A stretch of DNA of 64,000 nt from Adiantum capillus-veneris (Eukaryota > Streptophyta > Polypodiopsida > Polypodiales > Pteridaceae): the NCBI GenBank assembly GCA_014529385.2, contig CM043971.1, forward strand, positions 54,702,709 to 54,766,708. The letters run 5' to 3'. Under the pieces are notes generated by a model. It saw only the letters and a program-made list of their open reading frames with translations, was not told where the DNA came from and searched no databases. Positions within the stretch are counted from its first letter, which is position 1. Every line of letters begins with the position of its first letter. Positions 28,850 through 40,347 of the stretch are shown piece after piece. A program made the translations under genes and the position numbers.

Positions 28850-28892
<43 letters not shown>
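28705..28892. repeat. Interrupted (CT)n tract
   Basis: About 190 bp of CT units with internal variants ('tttctctctttctc', 'tccgtctc', 'ttttgtttcctc' twice). The variants repeat, so the tract grew by duplicating larger blocks. Confidence 0.95.
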
Positions 28893-28896
<4 letters not shown>

Positions 28897-28914
28897 TAAA
28901 ATTTGATTGTCCGT

Positions 28915-31255
28915 TTATGACCAACTTACATTCAAACAAAAACCACCATGGATGTGTTTGGAGATAGAGCATCCTCTATCACAACGGCTTTCTTCCGTGA
29001 AGCAGTATGCTCTGCTATTGATTAAAAAAGAATAGTTATTGAGCCCATGTTGTATTGCTGCATGAAAAAGGTAAAAACTATATAGTATGATACGTATGTA
29101 TAGCGCTTCCTCTTCGGGTGGGTACTCCTTGTCCGGGTAGTCCAGCCACCAAGGAAACTTGATCCACGCTCCCTTTGGCCATAAGTCGTCTATCCACGCA
29201 TTAGGATATAAGCCCGTATCCTCTCTCTCCTGACATGCACCATGCATCACTGGGGTGCTCGGGAATAGGGAAGACAAGAGCATCTCTCCACCATTCACAA
29301 GACAGACCACAATGTTTTGAGCCACCGAGAACAAGATTAGTGTATCCTACTACATTCTTAATTTGTCAATTAAAGATGTCAAACCTGTACAACAAGCATC
29401 GTGCCGTGCAAGCAAAGTGGGGTTGCTCTTCGGGATCTTGTGTGGAATTGATCCGTGCACTCCACTTCTTGAAGGATTTGTCAAAGTGCTTCCGTCTGTA
29501 TGTCAGTAATGTGTGGGCAAGTGTGTAACCATGCCTCTCTTCAGCCTTCTCGTGTTGGATAGAAACATGATGATTCTCGCCCTCCATTTTCTCGGCCATC
29601 TCAAGCACTCTCCTGTAGCAAATAATAGGTCACAAGTTAGATTATTAACAAATTGCTAGCTTGTGTGCATAATCACTAAATCTAACCTTTCCAAGTGCCA
29701 CCAATACACGTGATATCGAAGCCACTGGATCCAAGCCTTCTCTCTCAACCCTATGCCATTCTCCTTCAAGAATGCATCACCACCTTGGAGCAAATCAATC
29801 AAGCGGCACTTCCTAGCAAAGGAAAAGCGAGACTTATTTTTCATTGCTACATAATCAAAAGAGAAAGATATCGAATGATTTAAATGACATTTACTTACTC
29901 TTTCGGGCTAATGCGTGCACGCGCAACCTCTTCCACTCTCAAGGGTGTCATTTTGGTGGTCTTCTCGCCCCAACTTGTAAATGATATACATTTTTGGAAA
30001 AAATCATTGCCATTCTCTGGATTTGCGATGGTTGCTATCTCAAGTCCTTTGCACGTGAAATATTGCTCTGTTTGAGATAGCGCTAGATTGATGCTTTCCT
30101 CATATGCGTCAGGTGCCAACTTGTAGTCAAAACTCCCTTTTGATGGCAGCCCTTCCGTTTTACTACTATACATAGCATCGAACTCTTCCTATCATTTGCC
30201 AAGGACACAATCAACATACATATAATAAGATATCGCAATCAAAACATACTCTCATTTAGCATTGGTTTCAAGCTTACCTTCCAAATGAGTTGCACAAGGA
30301 CAACCATTGGCAATTTTAGCCACTTTGATCTGTTTGGACCCCTAAAATTCAAAGCCCTTTCTATTGCTAAACGCACTCTTTTCGGAAATTTTTGCAGAAG
30401 TGAAGTAGGGTCTGCCAACCCTAGCTTTCTCATCATGAATATATCATGAGCAGTTGTGTGAGGCACTGAAACCTTTGTGGCCTTGTTTATAACTCGATTG
30501 TAATTTACATTTTTTTTAAAAAAGATGCATTTACATTCACAAAAAAATAGTTGGACCTACCTATTGATCACTCCCAAAATCAATAAAAACTCCACTGTCT
30601 CATGGGGTTGAAAATCAACAAGAACGCACTCCACCTTTGGTGCCTTTTCAATTGGGATGCCGTTCTCGTTCATCCACCACATCCATCCCTCCAATATGTG
30701 ATTACCATCCTAAACCACAAAGTACCTCTCGACCACGTGACTAAGCTCGAGGTTTTGATGAAGCTCCTCATCCAAATCATATGACATTGCAAGATCTCTC
30801 GAAGTGTGACCACGACGAGAAAATTACTTATGATCCTCCCCAGGAATCCGTTCACTAACAATAAATATTGCCATGGTTGGTTGGTAGCTTTTGTTTGCAA
30901 TGGAGAGTTGCAAATCCATCACATGGTCATCATGCGTGTGGATGGCGGGGTTTGAAAGAAGTTGACATAGAGGCAAGCATGGAAGTTTTCCATCGTATGG
31001 AGCTCTATGAGAATCCACCCAACCCAAGGAAATGTGCTTGTCGACCACATTTCCAAACGCTTCATCTCTTACATATTCAGTTGTGGTAGAAGTTTCCACA
31101 CGATGACTCAATCCTCCACTTGATTGTGTTGTTCCATCCACACTGGTTACGATAGACACAATCCGATCTAGAGAACTCAAGGCTTGAGATTGTTCGGTCT
31201 CTTGAGTGCATCGTGGAGGGACTTCTTGCGACATGGTAACATAAACCTCATCCAC
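28915..31255 (-). pseudogene. Multi-exon gene of unknown family, decaying
   Basis: Minus-strand gene starting near 31255 (MDEVYVTMSQEVPPRC). Exons join in phase: about 30465-30278 to 30188-29899 (WK|EEFDAMYSSK), to 29812-29687 (SPK|EKCRLID), to 29612-29385 (HLE|RRVLEMAE). Donors are GTAAGC, GTAAGT, GTTAGA and GTTTGA, and introns are about 74-90 nt. A last coding piece (29346-29110) includes 'PNAWIDDLWPKGAWIKFPWW', but its phase does not fit the preceding exon. The first exon has two in-frame stops. I do not recognise the product. It is head to head with the transposase-like gene at 31668, leaving about 0.4 kb between them. It may be a host gene relic or cargo of a transposon. Confidence 0.6.
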
Positions 31256-31516
31256 GGTTTTTTGGATTGATTTCTTGTTCTTGGGCTAAAGAATTAAAGA
31301 AGATAGATATAAGTATGGCTTATAAAAAATTATAGCTAAGAGTTTCAGAAAGAAAACTAAGCAAAAGAGAACTTGACATAGAGAAATGTGTGTAATACAA
31401 GAAAGTAGAGATGAGGAAAGATAGAGAAAAGAGAAATGAAAAGTGTTTGTCAATGCTCTTTAAAAAGCTTTTAAGTTTTATTGATTAAAATTATTTTTTA
31501 AATTTAATTTAATTGA

Positions 31517-31610
31517 AATACGTGTGTGTGTGAGAGAGAGGTGGGTGAGGGTGTGTGTGCGCGTGCGTGTGTTTGCGTGTATGTGTACGCGTGTGTGTGC
31601 TTGCGTTTTC
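31517..31610. repeat. GT-rich imperfect microsatellite
   Basis: 'gtgtgtgtg' runs with 'gcgtgcgtg' and 'gagagag' variants, between the two divergent genes. Confidence 0.85.
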
Positions 31611-31667
31611 TCTAAACACTTTGAACATTGTTAGGTTGCGAAGGTCAGTATCTATTTTACATAGAGG

Positions 31668-32480
31668 GGTTGACAAAGAATCTTTCCGCATTGATGTACT
31701 CCTAAAGCTGAAGCGAGACTGCACATATGAATTTTTCCATGGAAGCTGGGTTTCTAGTCAAGGTACGGAGGGGGAGAAATGTTATGTCTATAAAATCTCC
31801 ACAATTGGTCCAACATCCGGTGTGGACCTGGTGAACCGAATGAGACAAGATCGGGATGGCGATCTTCGACGTGCGTGGATCCAGTTTGATCACACCAAAC
31901 GTGTTAGCGAATGGGTGACTATGGCCTATCATGTCTATGATCCAAGGTACATGGCGCACCTTAACAACTTTGTGGGTTGCCTTTGACTCTCTCTAAAACA
32001 ATTTGTTTGTAGCATGCAAGACCTTTTGACTATTGCAACTTGTGAAATGAAACAGGAAGACATGGAAACGCAATGTTTGATTGTTTTGGGAGTGCCTCAA
32101 TGATGTAATAATATCATGGGGAGTGTGACAGAGCTAATCTCTTTGGATTCATGGAGGATGAAGCTCAAGCAAATTGGAATGCAGTTTGAATTGTTTTCAA
32201 TGGTGGTGACAAGACCAATACAATGAGTGGTCGAGAGCGTTCTTGTCTTTTCCATTGGAAACAAAGCTTGAATCAATACACAATGAAGTATGTGGTGCAA
32301 GCTTCTCAACACACACACAAAGAAATGTGTGAGAAGTGGAGGCAAGCACCAACAAAAGAGGCTGCAGCAGCAGGCTCGTCTGATACCCAGAAGGGTCTTT
32401 TGGGAGTAAAAAATCCTCTAGGGCAAGGAGAGACCGTACAAACTAGAGCATCCACACAGACAATTTCAAAGCAAAGATGA
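31668..32480 (+). pseudogene. MULE-like DDE transposase remnant
   Basis: Pieces in order: 'VDKESFRIDVLLKLKRDCTY', 'FFHGSWVSSQGTEGEKCYVY', 'TIGPTSGVDLVNRM', 'RAWIQFDHTKRVSEWVTMA', 'LLTIATCEMKQEDMETQ', 'FWECLNDVIISWGV', 'FMEDEAQANWNAV', 'MSGRERSCLFHWKQSL'. I recall this order from an uncharacterised moss and fern protein family. The Asp in QFDHTKRV, the later Asp/Glu-rich FMEDEAQANWNAVR and the closing C-x2-HW resemble the DDE core of MULE-type transposases, so that role is an inference. An intron probably ends at an acceptor near 32008. There are several stops and shifts and no terminal inverted repeats were located. Confidence 0.55.
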
Positions 32481-32600
32481 GCACAAGAAGAGGGTTACTA
32501 GATGAATCAGGGTCTTTTGGGAGGAGTAAAGCCTCTAGGGCAAGGAGAGACCGTACAAACTAGTTCATCCACACTGACAATTTCAAAGCAAAGATGAGCA
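32393..32600. repeat. Direct repeat, two about 90-bp copies
   Basis: 32393-32483 and 32510-32600 share 'gggtcttttgggag' to 'caaagcaaagatgagca' with a few differences. They sit at the 3' end of the transposase remnant, spaced 117 bp apart. Confidence 0.88.
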
Positions 32601-33053
32601 GGTGCTTGGGGCAATTATCACTGCGATTGATGATAACTTTTATACTACTTGGATACGCTTAGAAAACACTAGAACGTATGTTTGGTGCTAAAGAAAAACA
32701 CTCTAAACCCTTAACGTAATACACAAATCAATTGGAGGCATTTTCATGTATTTCTATTGTTAAGTTCCTACACCCTAATGTTAAAATTCTCTATGGGACG
32801 ATACTTTATATTTGTTGAGTGCTACATACAACAAACATGGGGAGGTTTTTTGGAGTGTGTGACATATTTTTCACCTTTTTATGGAGCCTTTCCTTAGCCA
32901 CTTATGCATGCCTAGCCATCCAAAATGATGTTGTACATAGCCCATGGATGTTTCTACACATGTTCCACTTGCATATTAAGCCAAGAGATAGGTTAAAAAA
33001 ACCCATAATCAAGCTCTACTATTGCATTTCATCTTCAATAATCAAACTCTACC
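32601..33053. other. Intergenic, nothing recognised
   Basis: Short AT-rich stretch before the Ty3 pol fossil. Confidence 0.4.
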
Positions 33054-35260
33054 ATGTCATTTTCTATCCATGAATGGTCTATTGAATTATTGCCAAAACT
33101 CAATACATTCATTATTGAGGGAGGACCGTATTCAACATTTGAGGAAAGTATTTTGGAAGTGTATAGAACCTACAAAATCTACTTGAACCCAAAAAAATGT
33201 ATTTTCATGGTGAGACAAGATCTTTGGCCACAATGTTTAAAAAAATGGTATATCTATAGATTTGTACAAGATCCAAGTGATTGTAATTTTTCCTAGACCT
33301 ACGAGGTACAAACCTTAATGGGCCATTGTGGATTCTATTATTGATTTATCTATATATATGTATGCAATCATTGTGAAACCCCTTTATCAATTGATTACAA
33401 ACTTTAATTGGACATAAGAGTATGAAACAACTTTTTAGAAGTTGACAAACTACCTCATATATGCTGCAATCTTCAAAGCTCTTGAACTATATGACCACCA
33501 AGAGAGAAGGATTAAGGATGATTTACACAATAAAATTTTTTTGACACTATTTGCAGATAGATGATCAAGCCTTACTATAATTGGTGAAGAAACCACTTCA
33601 CATTCTTTGTAGATCATCAAGCCTTAGTGTATTTGGTGAACAAACCTTGCAATACCTTAAGAATTCTCTCATGGTCTATTATAATGCTAGAGTTTGACTT
33701 CATTGTTGTACTAAAAAAGGACATAACCCCTAGAGAGCTGATCATCTATTAAAGATGATAACGGCAAAGCACTTGAAGGAATACACAATGAATTACCCAA
33801 TTTATATCTTTTCAACAAGAAATGGTGCCTAGATGGAGCGAAAAGGTAATTCATCTTCTTACCCTAGGGAACATACACATAGAGTAGTGTTCAAAGGTTA
33901 TTGAGCAAATGTGATCCCTCTTCTCGTTGGCTAGGCATCTCTATAAGCAAAAAATTGACCAAATTTTAAGACTTTGCATTGAACCATGGGAAAAACAATC
34001 TTACATGGTTCAAGCACATATTCAAAACATTGAATTTTGCAAGACAACGGAACAAACATACCAATTCTTGATGAGATTAGGAGTATATTGGCCAAAACAT
34101 GCAAAATTGTTTGTGGGTATGTCAAAGAAGTGTACAACATGCAACAACTCTTTGTGCCCATGTTTCAATTCAACATAGCACCCAAGTGGAGCAAATACAT
34201 TGTTGACTACTTGCAAACTTGAACATTTTTTTGAAGAATTGAGTAAAATGTGACGAAGGTACATTGAGACAAAGGCTCGTGATTATAAGATAACCTCAAA
34301 TCATCTCTACAAAAGGGAACAAAATGGGCATAAGGATGTGAAAAAGGAAATGCGAGTATATAGCTGGAGGTCATTTCTCCGTTGACAAAATGGCCAAGGC
34401 AATACATGATGTTGGGCTTTGGTGGCCTACATGGTTGATGGATACAAAAGCATATCTCAAATGATGTGATGGATGCCAGTGCACCAAGGTAAGTGTTAAA
34501 AGAGACAAAATGTTTTTGAAACCAATGATGGGGGCAAGAGCTTTTGCAAAGTGGAGAATAGACTTTGTAGGGCCCATAGTCCCACCTGCATATCAAACAT
34601 ACGTAGAATACATTATAGTGTCTATAGAGTATCTTAGTAAGTGGGTACAAGCCAAGGTCACACAAAAAGAATGATGCAAGAACTATGGTATAGTTCTTGT
34701 ATGCGAATGTATTTACAAAGTATCGCTTACCTATAAAGATAGTAAGCAATTGATAAATGCATTTCCTAAATGAAGCAATTGAATCTCTCTTGGATGTTAT
34801 TCTTAGTGAATCACTGGAAATTGGCACCCTACCATCCTCATCGCAATGCACAGGTCAATAGTACCAAGACGACTTTGTGCACAGTGCTCACCAAGATAGT
34901 AAGCAAATCACGATCCATTGGGATCAAAAGCTACATTTAGCTTTATGGACTTAGTGTGTAGCATTTAAAACTTCCATAGGGACAACACCATTCAACTTGG
35001 TGTTTGGACTCAATGGCAGGTTATCTCAAGTCGTAAATCAAATTCAACTAACTGGACACAAATTCTTGGGGAGGTTTGATCAACTTGAAGCCCTTGATGA
35101 GACTAGACTAAGAACAACAGACTAAGAACAATTGTGCATGTATTTATGCATAGAAATGATTTACAAAAGCGTTTCATGACTAACATGTAAAAAACAAGGA
35201 GTTTTCAGTGGGTGATTACGTCCTTGTATACACCTTGAAACAACATGCTAAAAAGTTGAA
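33054..35260 (+). mobile_element. Ty3/Gypsy fossil, RT tail to integrase
   Basis: Reads in Ty3 order: end of RT ('TYKIYLNPKKCIFMV', about 33160-33215), an RNase H-like region, a linker with 'MVQAHIQNIEFC' (about 34000), the HHCC zinc region ('GLWWPTWLMDTKAYL', 'CDGCQCTK', about 34415-34490), and the integrase core ('KWRIDFVGPIVPP', 'EYIIVSIEYLSKWVQAK', then 'YHPHRNAQVNSTKT' near 34830). Many breaks, no LTRs defined, old. Confidence 0.8.
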
Positions 35261-35559
35261 GAAGTAAGGTAATGGACCATTTGTGATTCATAATATCTCA
35301 TCAAGCAGTGTCATCAAACTTGCTATATCAACATGTAATTAGATTATTGATTGCACACTTTAAAAATTGGATTAGTGGTTGCACGCTTAAAAAATGTATT
35401 AGTGCTTGCTATATCATCAAGGGAGGAAATTCTAATTGGATTAGTGGTTGCACACTTAGAAATTACCACCTTTCTCTCATGCCAAATATGCTAGAATAAA
35501 CACATGAGGCATGACAACGAAAGGAAGAATAACAATTCAAAATTAAGGAACCACAAGAA

Positions 35560-35970
35560 GAAGCCAGACTTCAAATTCTCAAGCAAAAGGCTCAAACAAA
35601 ACCATGTGAAATAGTATTACAGCAAGCAGTATTACCACAATCACCAATTCATGGTATTCAATTGTCACTAGAATGGCTCAGAGGCAGAGATGGCTTCATA
35701 AATGTTCAAGTCCCAAATAGAACTTTGGAACAAGTGTTAGTCAATATAGGAACCATGACCAATGTCATGAAATACACAACCTATTGCAAACTTACAATTG
35801 CACTACTTTCTAGGCAACAACTAAAGGTAAAGACTATAAATAGAGGCATTAACATGATTCTAGGCTATGCCAATGTCAAAATTACCATTGAAAGGGATCA
35901 ATGCCCACACCAATCCCATATAATGGCTGACACATTAGGGAAAGTTTGGACTCAAATTTGGTCCTTTTAG
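35560..35970 (+). mobile_element. Ty3-like protease-region fragment
   Basis: Open stretch with 'EQVLVNIGTMTNVMKYTTYC' followed by 'GINMILGYANVKITIERDQC', which resembles the retropepsin region of plant Ty3 elements. It lies after integrase, so it probably belongs to a different insertion from 33054-35260. Old fossil. Confidence 0.5.
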
Positions 35971-36350
35971 CTCTAGAGAGAGAATGCAACGTGACCAATG
36001 GATGGTGAGCTACCGTAACGGTAGCTCGGATTTTCCTTGTTTTTATCTTAAATTTCAGCATTTTGAAAAAACAATCCTTAGTTGCATAAAAAACTTTAAC
36101 ACTAATATATGTTGTGATTTGCTTGAATCATTCTTGTCGGGACCAAATATAGGACAAATGTACCATAACTCACACTCAATGCAATTGTGTGTACTTTTTC
36201 GATAGGAGAGACTTCATAATATTCCAACTCATTCTTATTCATTTACACTCAACTAACTATTTTGCTCGCATTTGACTGTATTGTGTTTGCACTCAGAAAC
36301 ACTCCCCCTCTCACATCTGTGCTGTGCATCTTGCCATAGAAGAATCACTA

Positions 36351-37420
36351 ATGGAAAACAAAAGACCTCGACGACCATCCGTAAGTATTAAGTCTGTCAA
36401 AATTTTCAACAGCTTCAATTTGGACAACAGTCGATGGCTTTCCACCACCATTACAGTTGGAAGCTGGGTTCTCCTACAGAGCAGGAAGAGAACGTGCGCA
36501 CCGGCAACGAGTTTGTGAACAATTATAAAGGTAGGGTGAAAAACTTTTGCTTGTCACAAATGGACAAAACAGTCAAAGAGGTTCTCATTGAACACACATA
36601 TATGCACTCAGAGTTATGTCTACGAACAACACCAAACAGGATTTCCAACAAACCGACCAAATTATAAGTTTTCTTACAATCAGTGTTCACTTGTGTATTG
36701 TGTGTTTAACCTGCTAGTTGCAGATATTTATCCTTCTGACAAAGAAGATTGACAGCCGATGGATTGCATTATTGGCATTTTTGATGCATTCAATGCAACT
36801 GTGGGAGAGCTACTCTGTAACACTAGCACCAAAAGAGCGTTGGCTAACAGGGGGTTTTTCTTCTTCGACCACTTTTATAATGCTCCGCGTTCTGCGCTTG
36901 GCTTTGGCACTCTAGAATATCTCTCGGTTCCTTTGAAGGACAATCCAGAGTTGCCAGTCCCTTCATCTGAAACCACTGAGTGTTTCAGACTAAAGATCCA
37001 TCAGGAAATAAAAAAGTGCTTAAGACCAAATATTGCTAGTCGGTAGGTACGTATTTCAATCTTCATGCCCATGCATGCGTTCATCGACTTTATCCATGAT
37101 GAAGAGATTAGGAAGACTGGAACTATGCTACTCTGCAAGACAGAGAAATGCCTCAATTTTTTGGATGAATCTTTGGATGTCTATGATTCTGATGGCATCT
37201 TATGCAAGGTAAATAAGAAGTCTATTGTGTGAAGTGCATGATAGCTTCTCAAAATTTCATAGCTTCCTTCCACTACATAAGGTGGCATCGAGTGAATGGT
37301 CACCTGGTAGCTTTGGACCAAGATTTAATTGATGACGTGAACAATCCTTTGAGAATGCTTGAGGTATGGTGTAGACCTGATCTACTAACTGTTCTTAGCA
37401 TTCAAAGCAATGTGACACTA
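36351..37420 (+). pseudogene. Multi-exon gene of unknown family, decaying
   Basis: Plus-strand coding pieces: MENKRPRRPS (36351-36380), 'MAFHHHYSWKLGSPTEQEE' (from 36434), 'MDCIIGIFDAFNATVGELL' to 'RLKIHQEIKKCLRPNIAS' (36759-37046, after an acceptor TTGCAG near 36722), 'FIDFIHDEEIRKTGTMLLC' to 'DGILCK' with donor GTAAAT near 37210, and 'HYIRWHRVNGHLVALDQDL' (from about 37275). The pieces are protein-like and splice signals are plausible, but stops remain and I cannot assign a family. Its AT content and intron style match the other unassigned genes between 28.9 and 43.2 kb. Confidence 0.45.
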
Positions 37421-37974
37421 TGACAAGTGCACGAGGATTTGGAGAATGAGGTTGACCTTAGCCTGCCTCCAAAATATCTTTTTCAGTGCAACTTACAAAC
37501 GGTAGTATGTTTTGTATGTAAACATTAATGTAGCGTTAGTTATTTCCCTTCTGGTTATCATCACTAAATATTGGTCTAATCTACTGTTCGATTAAGTATC
37601 GTAGAGGTGCCTCAGAGAAAGGAAAAGAAGACATTGTGCACAGAGATAAAGGATGACCGATTGTTTCTAGTGCAATCTCTTGATTGAAGAAGGTGACTCA
37701 CACAGTATATCACATTGCTCTGAACTGCGAATATCAAAGAAAGCTATTGACAACAAGCTTGCAATCTATATTCATACTAAAATGAGTTGTTAAGGAATTT
37801 CTCGCAAATAAAGTTTGAGAACAATTATCTTTTCATAAATTGACTCAAGTTGTCTTTATATTGGGTTTAATAATGTACACAATAATGTCCAATTAAATCC
37901 ATTGATGAGTAGCTCTCATTTACAATTGAGGGGAGCTATCTTAGGCTTGATTATCATGAGTGGAATGTAAAGGC

Positions 37975-38975
37975 TCAAGAGACGAGTCTGCGGGTTGGGT
38001 GAGGGGTTTGGGGTTGAGGAAAAGCTTGTGCAGTGGCCTCGTCTTCCTCGATAAAATTGGGTATCACAAAAAGACTAGAGGTTGAGTGGCTAGAAACACC
38101 AGGGGAGGCATTTCCAGATGCTTGGTCTGTCGTTGGTTGAGGCGCTGCTTTGTACATCCGAGATGGAGGCCGATGTTGTGGTCGTGGCGGTGGCACGACA
38201 AATGCATCGACGGCTCTTAGAGGACGAGTCTCCAAAAGATTGATCATATTCTGAATCATCGTCATTCTGAATGCCTCTACATGGACGTTCAAATAATTTG
38301 CTAGGTTCTTTGCCTACAAATGCACTCCCTAGATTTTATATGCAATTCAAAGAAATCATGTGTGCAAGAATTACAAAAACAAAACATTGCACTTACACTT
38401 CTACGCTCCTCAGCATAAATGCGTTCTAGAAGAAGCTCCGCATTTGCAAGAACTCTCTATCCACAAGAATGCCCGTCGTCTTGTTTTGGAACCTTGCAAC
38501 TCAAAATCAATATATCTTCCCAAACACTGTCTTGGGTCAATGCTTCCCATGTAGCGACAAGTTTCACAATAGACCTACAAGACATAGCATATGGTGACCA
38601 CACGTTGCATCAAAATCGCAAAATGAAGAAACAAGTAACTACGTACCTTCGAACATTCCCATGAAAACCATGCACATAATTTGCAAGGTAGCAATGCTTG
38701 CACTCAACGTTTAGTCCAACAAGGTTCCAATGTGATTGCACAAAACAAGGAATTAGTTTGCTATTCATAGTATACAGAATATTTAAGAATAGCGAGATAA
38801 AAAACACTTACTTTTCGTTGTAAGCTAAAAGTAAAACTTTTGCCGCGTCCATGTTGACTTGTTGAAAGCAATCAACAACTTCTATCAGAGAAGTGGTCTC
38901 CAAGGTAAGCACGGCTGACAATTGTTGATCCAAAACGGCTACCTCGGATTGTTGAGTCCATGAAAGGTTGGAAAC
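37975..38975 (-). pseudogene. Downstream exons of unknown gene, possibly of the H3-like unit
   Basis: Four minus-strand exons join in phase: about 38975-38812 ('SEVAVLDQQLSAVLTLETTS', ends LAYNE), 38760-38647 ('NKLIPCFVQSHWNLVGLNVE'), 38574-38397 ('SIVKLVATWEALTQDSVWED', ends EERRS) and 38313-37975 ('AKNLANYLNVHVEAFRMTMI', stop at 37975). Donors are GTAAGT, GTACGT and GTAAGT, and introns are 51-83 nt. Exon three contains one in-frame stop. The C terminus is Pro/Ser-rich ('VVPPPRPQHRPPSRM'). The first exon has no clear start, so this may be the 3' part of the H3-like transcription unit or a separate gene. Family unknown. Confidence 0.55.
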
Positions 38976-39152
38976 CCAGCATGTGTAAATTGAGAAAATT
39001 AATTGATGAGGATCTCCAATAAGCCAGAATCAAATAAATACCTTTGCAAAATTAATATAACATACCAAAGACCAAATTTTATAATTTGGTTTAGTAAGCT
39101 TCCTCTCACTATTTTGAAAAACAGTTATCTCGTGAGGACCGAAACGGAAATA

Positions 39153-39342
39153 CAAATTTTGACCCTAGACCAAAAGTGCTACGTCGAAAGTTGGACCGAG
39201 GAAACCTAGGGTCTCAGTGTTAGCTGGGTTAATTGCCGCTAATATCTCAAATTTTGACCCTAGACCAAAAGTGCTACGTCGAAAGTTGGACCGAGAAAAC
39301 CTAGGGTCTGAGTGTCAGCTTGGTTAATTGCTGCTAATATCT
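39153..39342. repeat. Tandem duplication, two 95-bp units
   Basis: 39153-39247 and 39248-39342 share 'caaattttgaccctagacc' to 'gctaatatct' at about 92 percent identity. The right copy encodes the last residues of the H3-like frame and the left copy repeats that C-terminal segment after the stop. Confidence 0.93.
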
Positions 39343-39928
39343 CCCATTCATTTGACTCGGCTGAAGGCTCTTCCACAAGTAGCTCTTGGGTCCGCTTGAC
39401 ATTCAAATGTGTGGCATACGTGTGCTGTGTGGTGCTCACATTGTACACCTTCAGTTTGGTGACTGGAGGGATTGTCAAAATGTTGTCCATTCTCTTACCA
39501 GATAGATGGGCTGGTGCAAGTGTCTTATCGTACCTAAAGCGTAATAGCCTAAGAGAATTGATATCTCGGGGCATCACTGTCACTCTATGAGCATGAGCTG
39601 TGAGGACGTAGCTATCTTGGAGCAGCTCGATCAAAAAGTCCTCGGCTGCCTCGTGGAGGCAACCCATTGCACTTCTGGCCCACCGATAATCCAAATTCAC
39701 GCTCTCACAAATATGGAAAACTACTCTTTGGAAGGGTAACTTAGGAATAGCCAGAGAGATATACCTCTGGAGTTTGTGTAGCTCAAGCTAAACTCTTCGA
39801 TTCTGCTCATACCTCCAACTACGCATTGTTGCCCAAAGATTAGGCAGGGTTTTGCCTACAACTCTTGAGGATGAAGGTTGGTTGTCTTGCGGGTAAACCT
39901 TCCTTGCGGTCTTCTTTGTGCGAGCCAT
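39260..39928 (-). pseudogene. Divergent histone H3-like gene with long C-terminal extension
   Basis: The frame from ATG 39928 begins MARTKKTARKVYPQ, so H3 Lys4 and Lys9 are kept while Gln5 and Ser10 are replaced. The H3 Lys27 and Lys36 tail is not recognisable. The fold follows: 'IPKLPFQRVVFHICESVN' (helix 1), 'SAMGCLHEAAEDFLIELL' (helix 2), 'HAHRVTVMPRDINSLRLLR' (loop 2 and helix 3). Loop 1 has canonical H3 length, unlike CENH3. About 85 further residues follow the fold ('DKTLAPAHLSGKRMDN' to 'FDVALLV'), absent from normal H3. One in-frame stop lies in the alpha-N segment (codon 47). A TATA box sits about 140 bp upstream. It is either a decayed divergent variant or cargo of a mobile element. 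Confidence 0.85.
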
Positions 39929-40069
39929 GGAAACAAGTGTTTGCCCTAAAAGCATTGTGTGGAAGAAAAGAAAGAAGATTGAGCAATGAGAAGGTTAGGT
40001 TGCAAAAGGTGACTCTTAAGAGGTGAGGAAAGAGGTCAAACAGCAGTGGAGTATACGGAAATAGAAACG

Positions 40070-40077
40070 TTATATAA
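40070..40077 (-). promoter_or_regulatory. TATA box of the H3-like gene
   Basis: On the minus strand CGCTTATATAACG, about 140 bp before the H3-like ATG, which is a plausible spacing for a short 5' leader. Confidence 0.55.
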
Positions 40078-40347
40078 GCGCCAAGGACATCATCATCATC
40101 ATTACTAAACGTGGGATATGCATGTGGTGATGGCCACACTTAATTGAGTCGCTCATCTTCATTGGGAAGGGTGCATCACCGCATGGAGGACACGTGGCAT
40201 ACTACATGTCGACTATGTGGTTGTCACGGCACAACGCGATATGAGATGGGCCTTGATTGGCCAAACCCCCTCCTCGCATTGTGTCACGACAAGGAAAAAT
40301 GTAGCGGCACAACACGAGAGGGGGAGTGTACTACAGCTAGAACTCCT

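Noticed and set aside
33054-35970. One continuous Ty3 element from 25350 to 35970
   Set aside because: A transposase relic and an unknown gene lie between the two parts, and a protease-like piece follows integrase, so at least two insertions are more likely.
36381-36412. 32-nt intron joining MENKRPRRPS to the next piece
   Set aside because: GT-AG ends and phase fit, but 32 nt is shorter than a plant spliceosome is expected to remove. The join is left open.
39260-39928. CENH3 (centromeric H3)
   Set aside because: Loop 1 has the ordinary H3 length, and the N terminus keeps MARTKxTARK through Lys9. CENH3 usually has a longer loop 1 and a rewritten tail. It remains a divergent non-centromeric H3 type.
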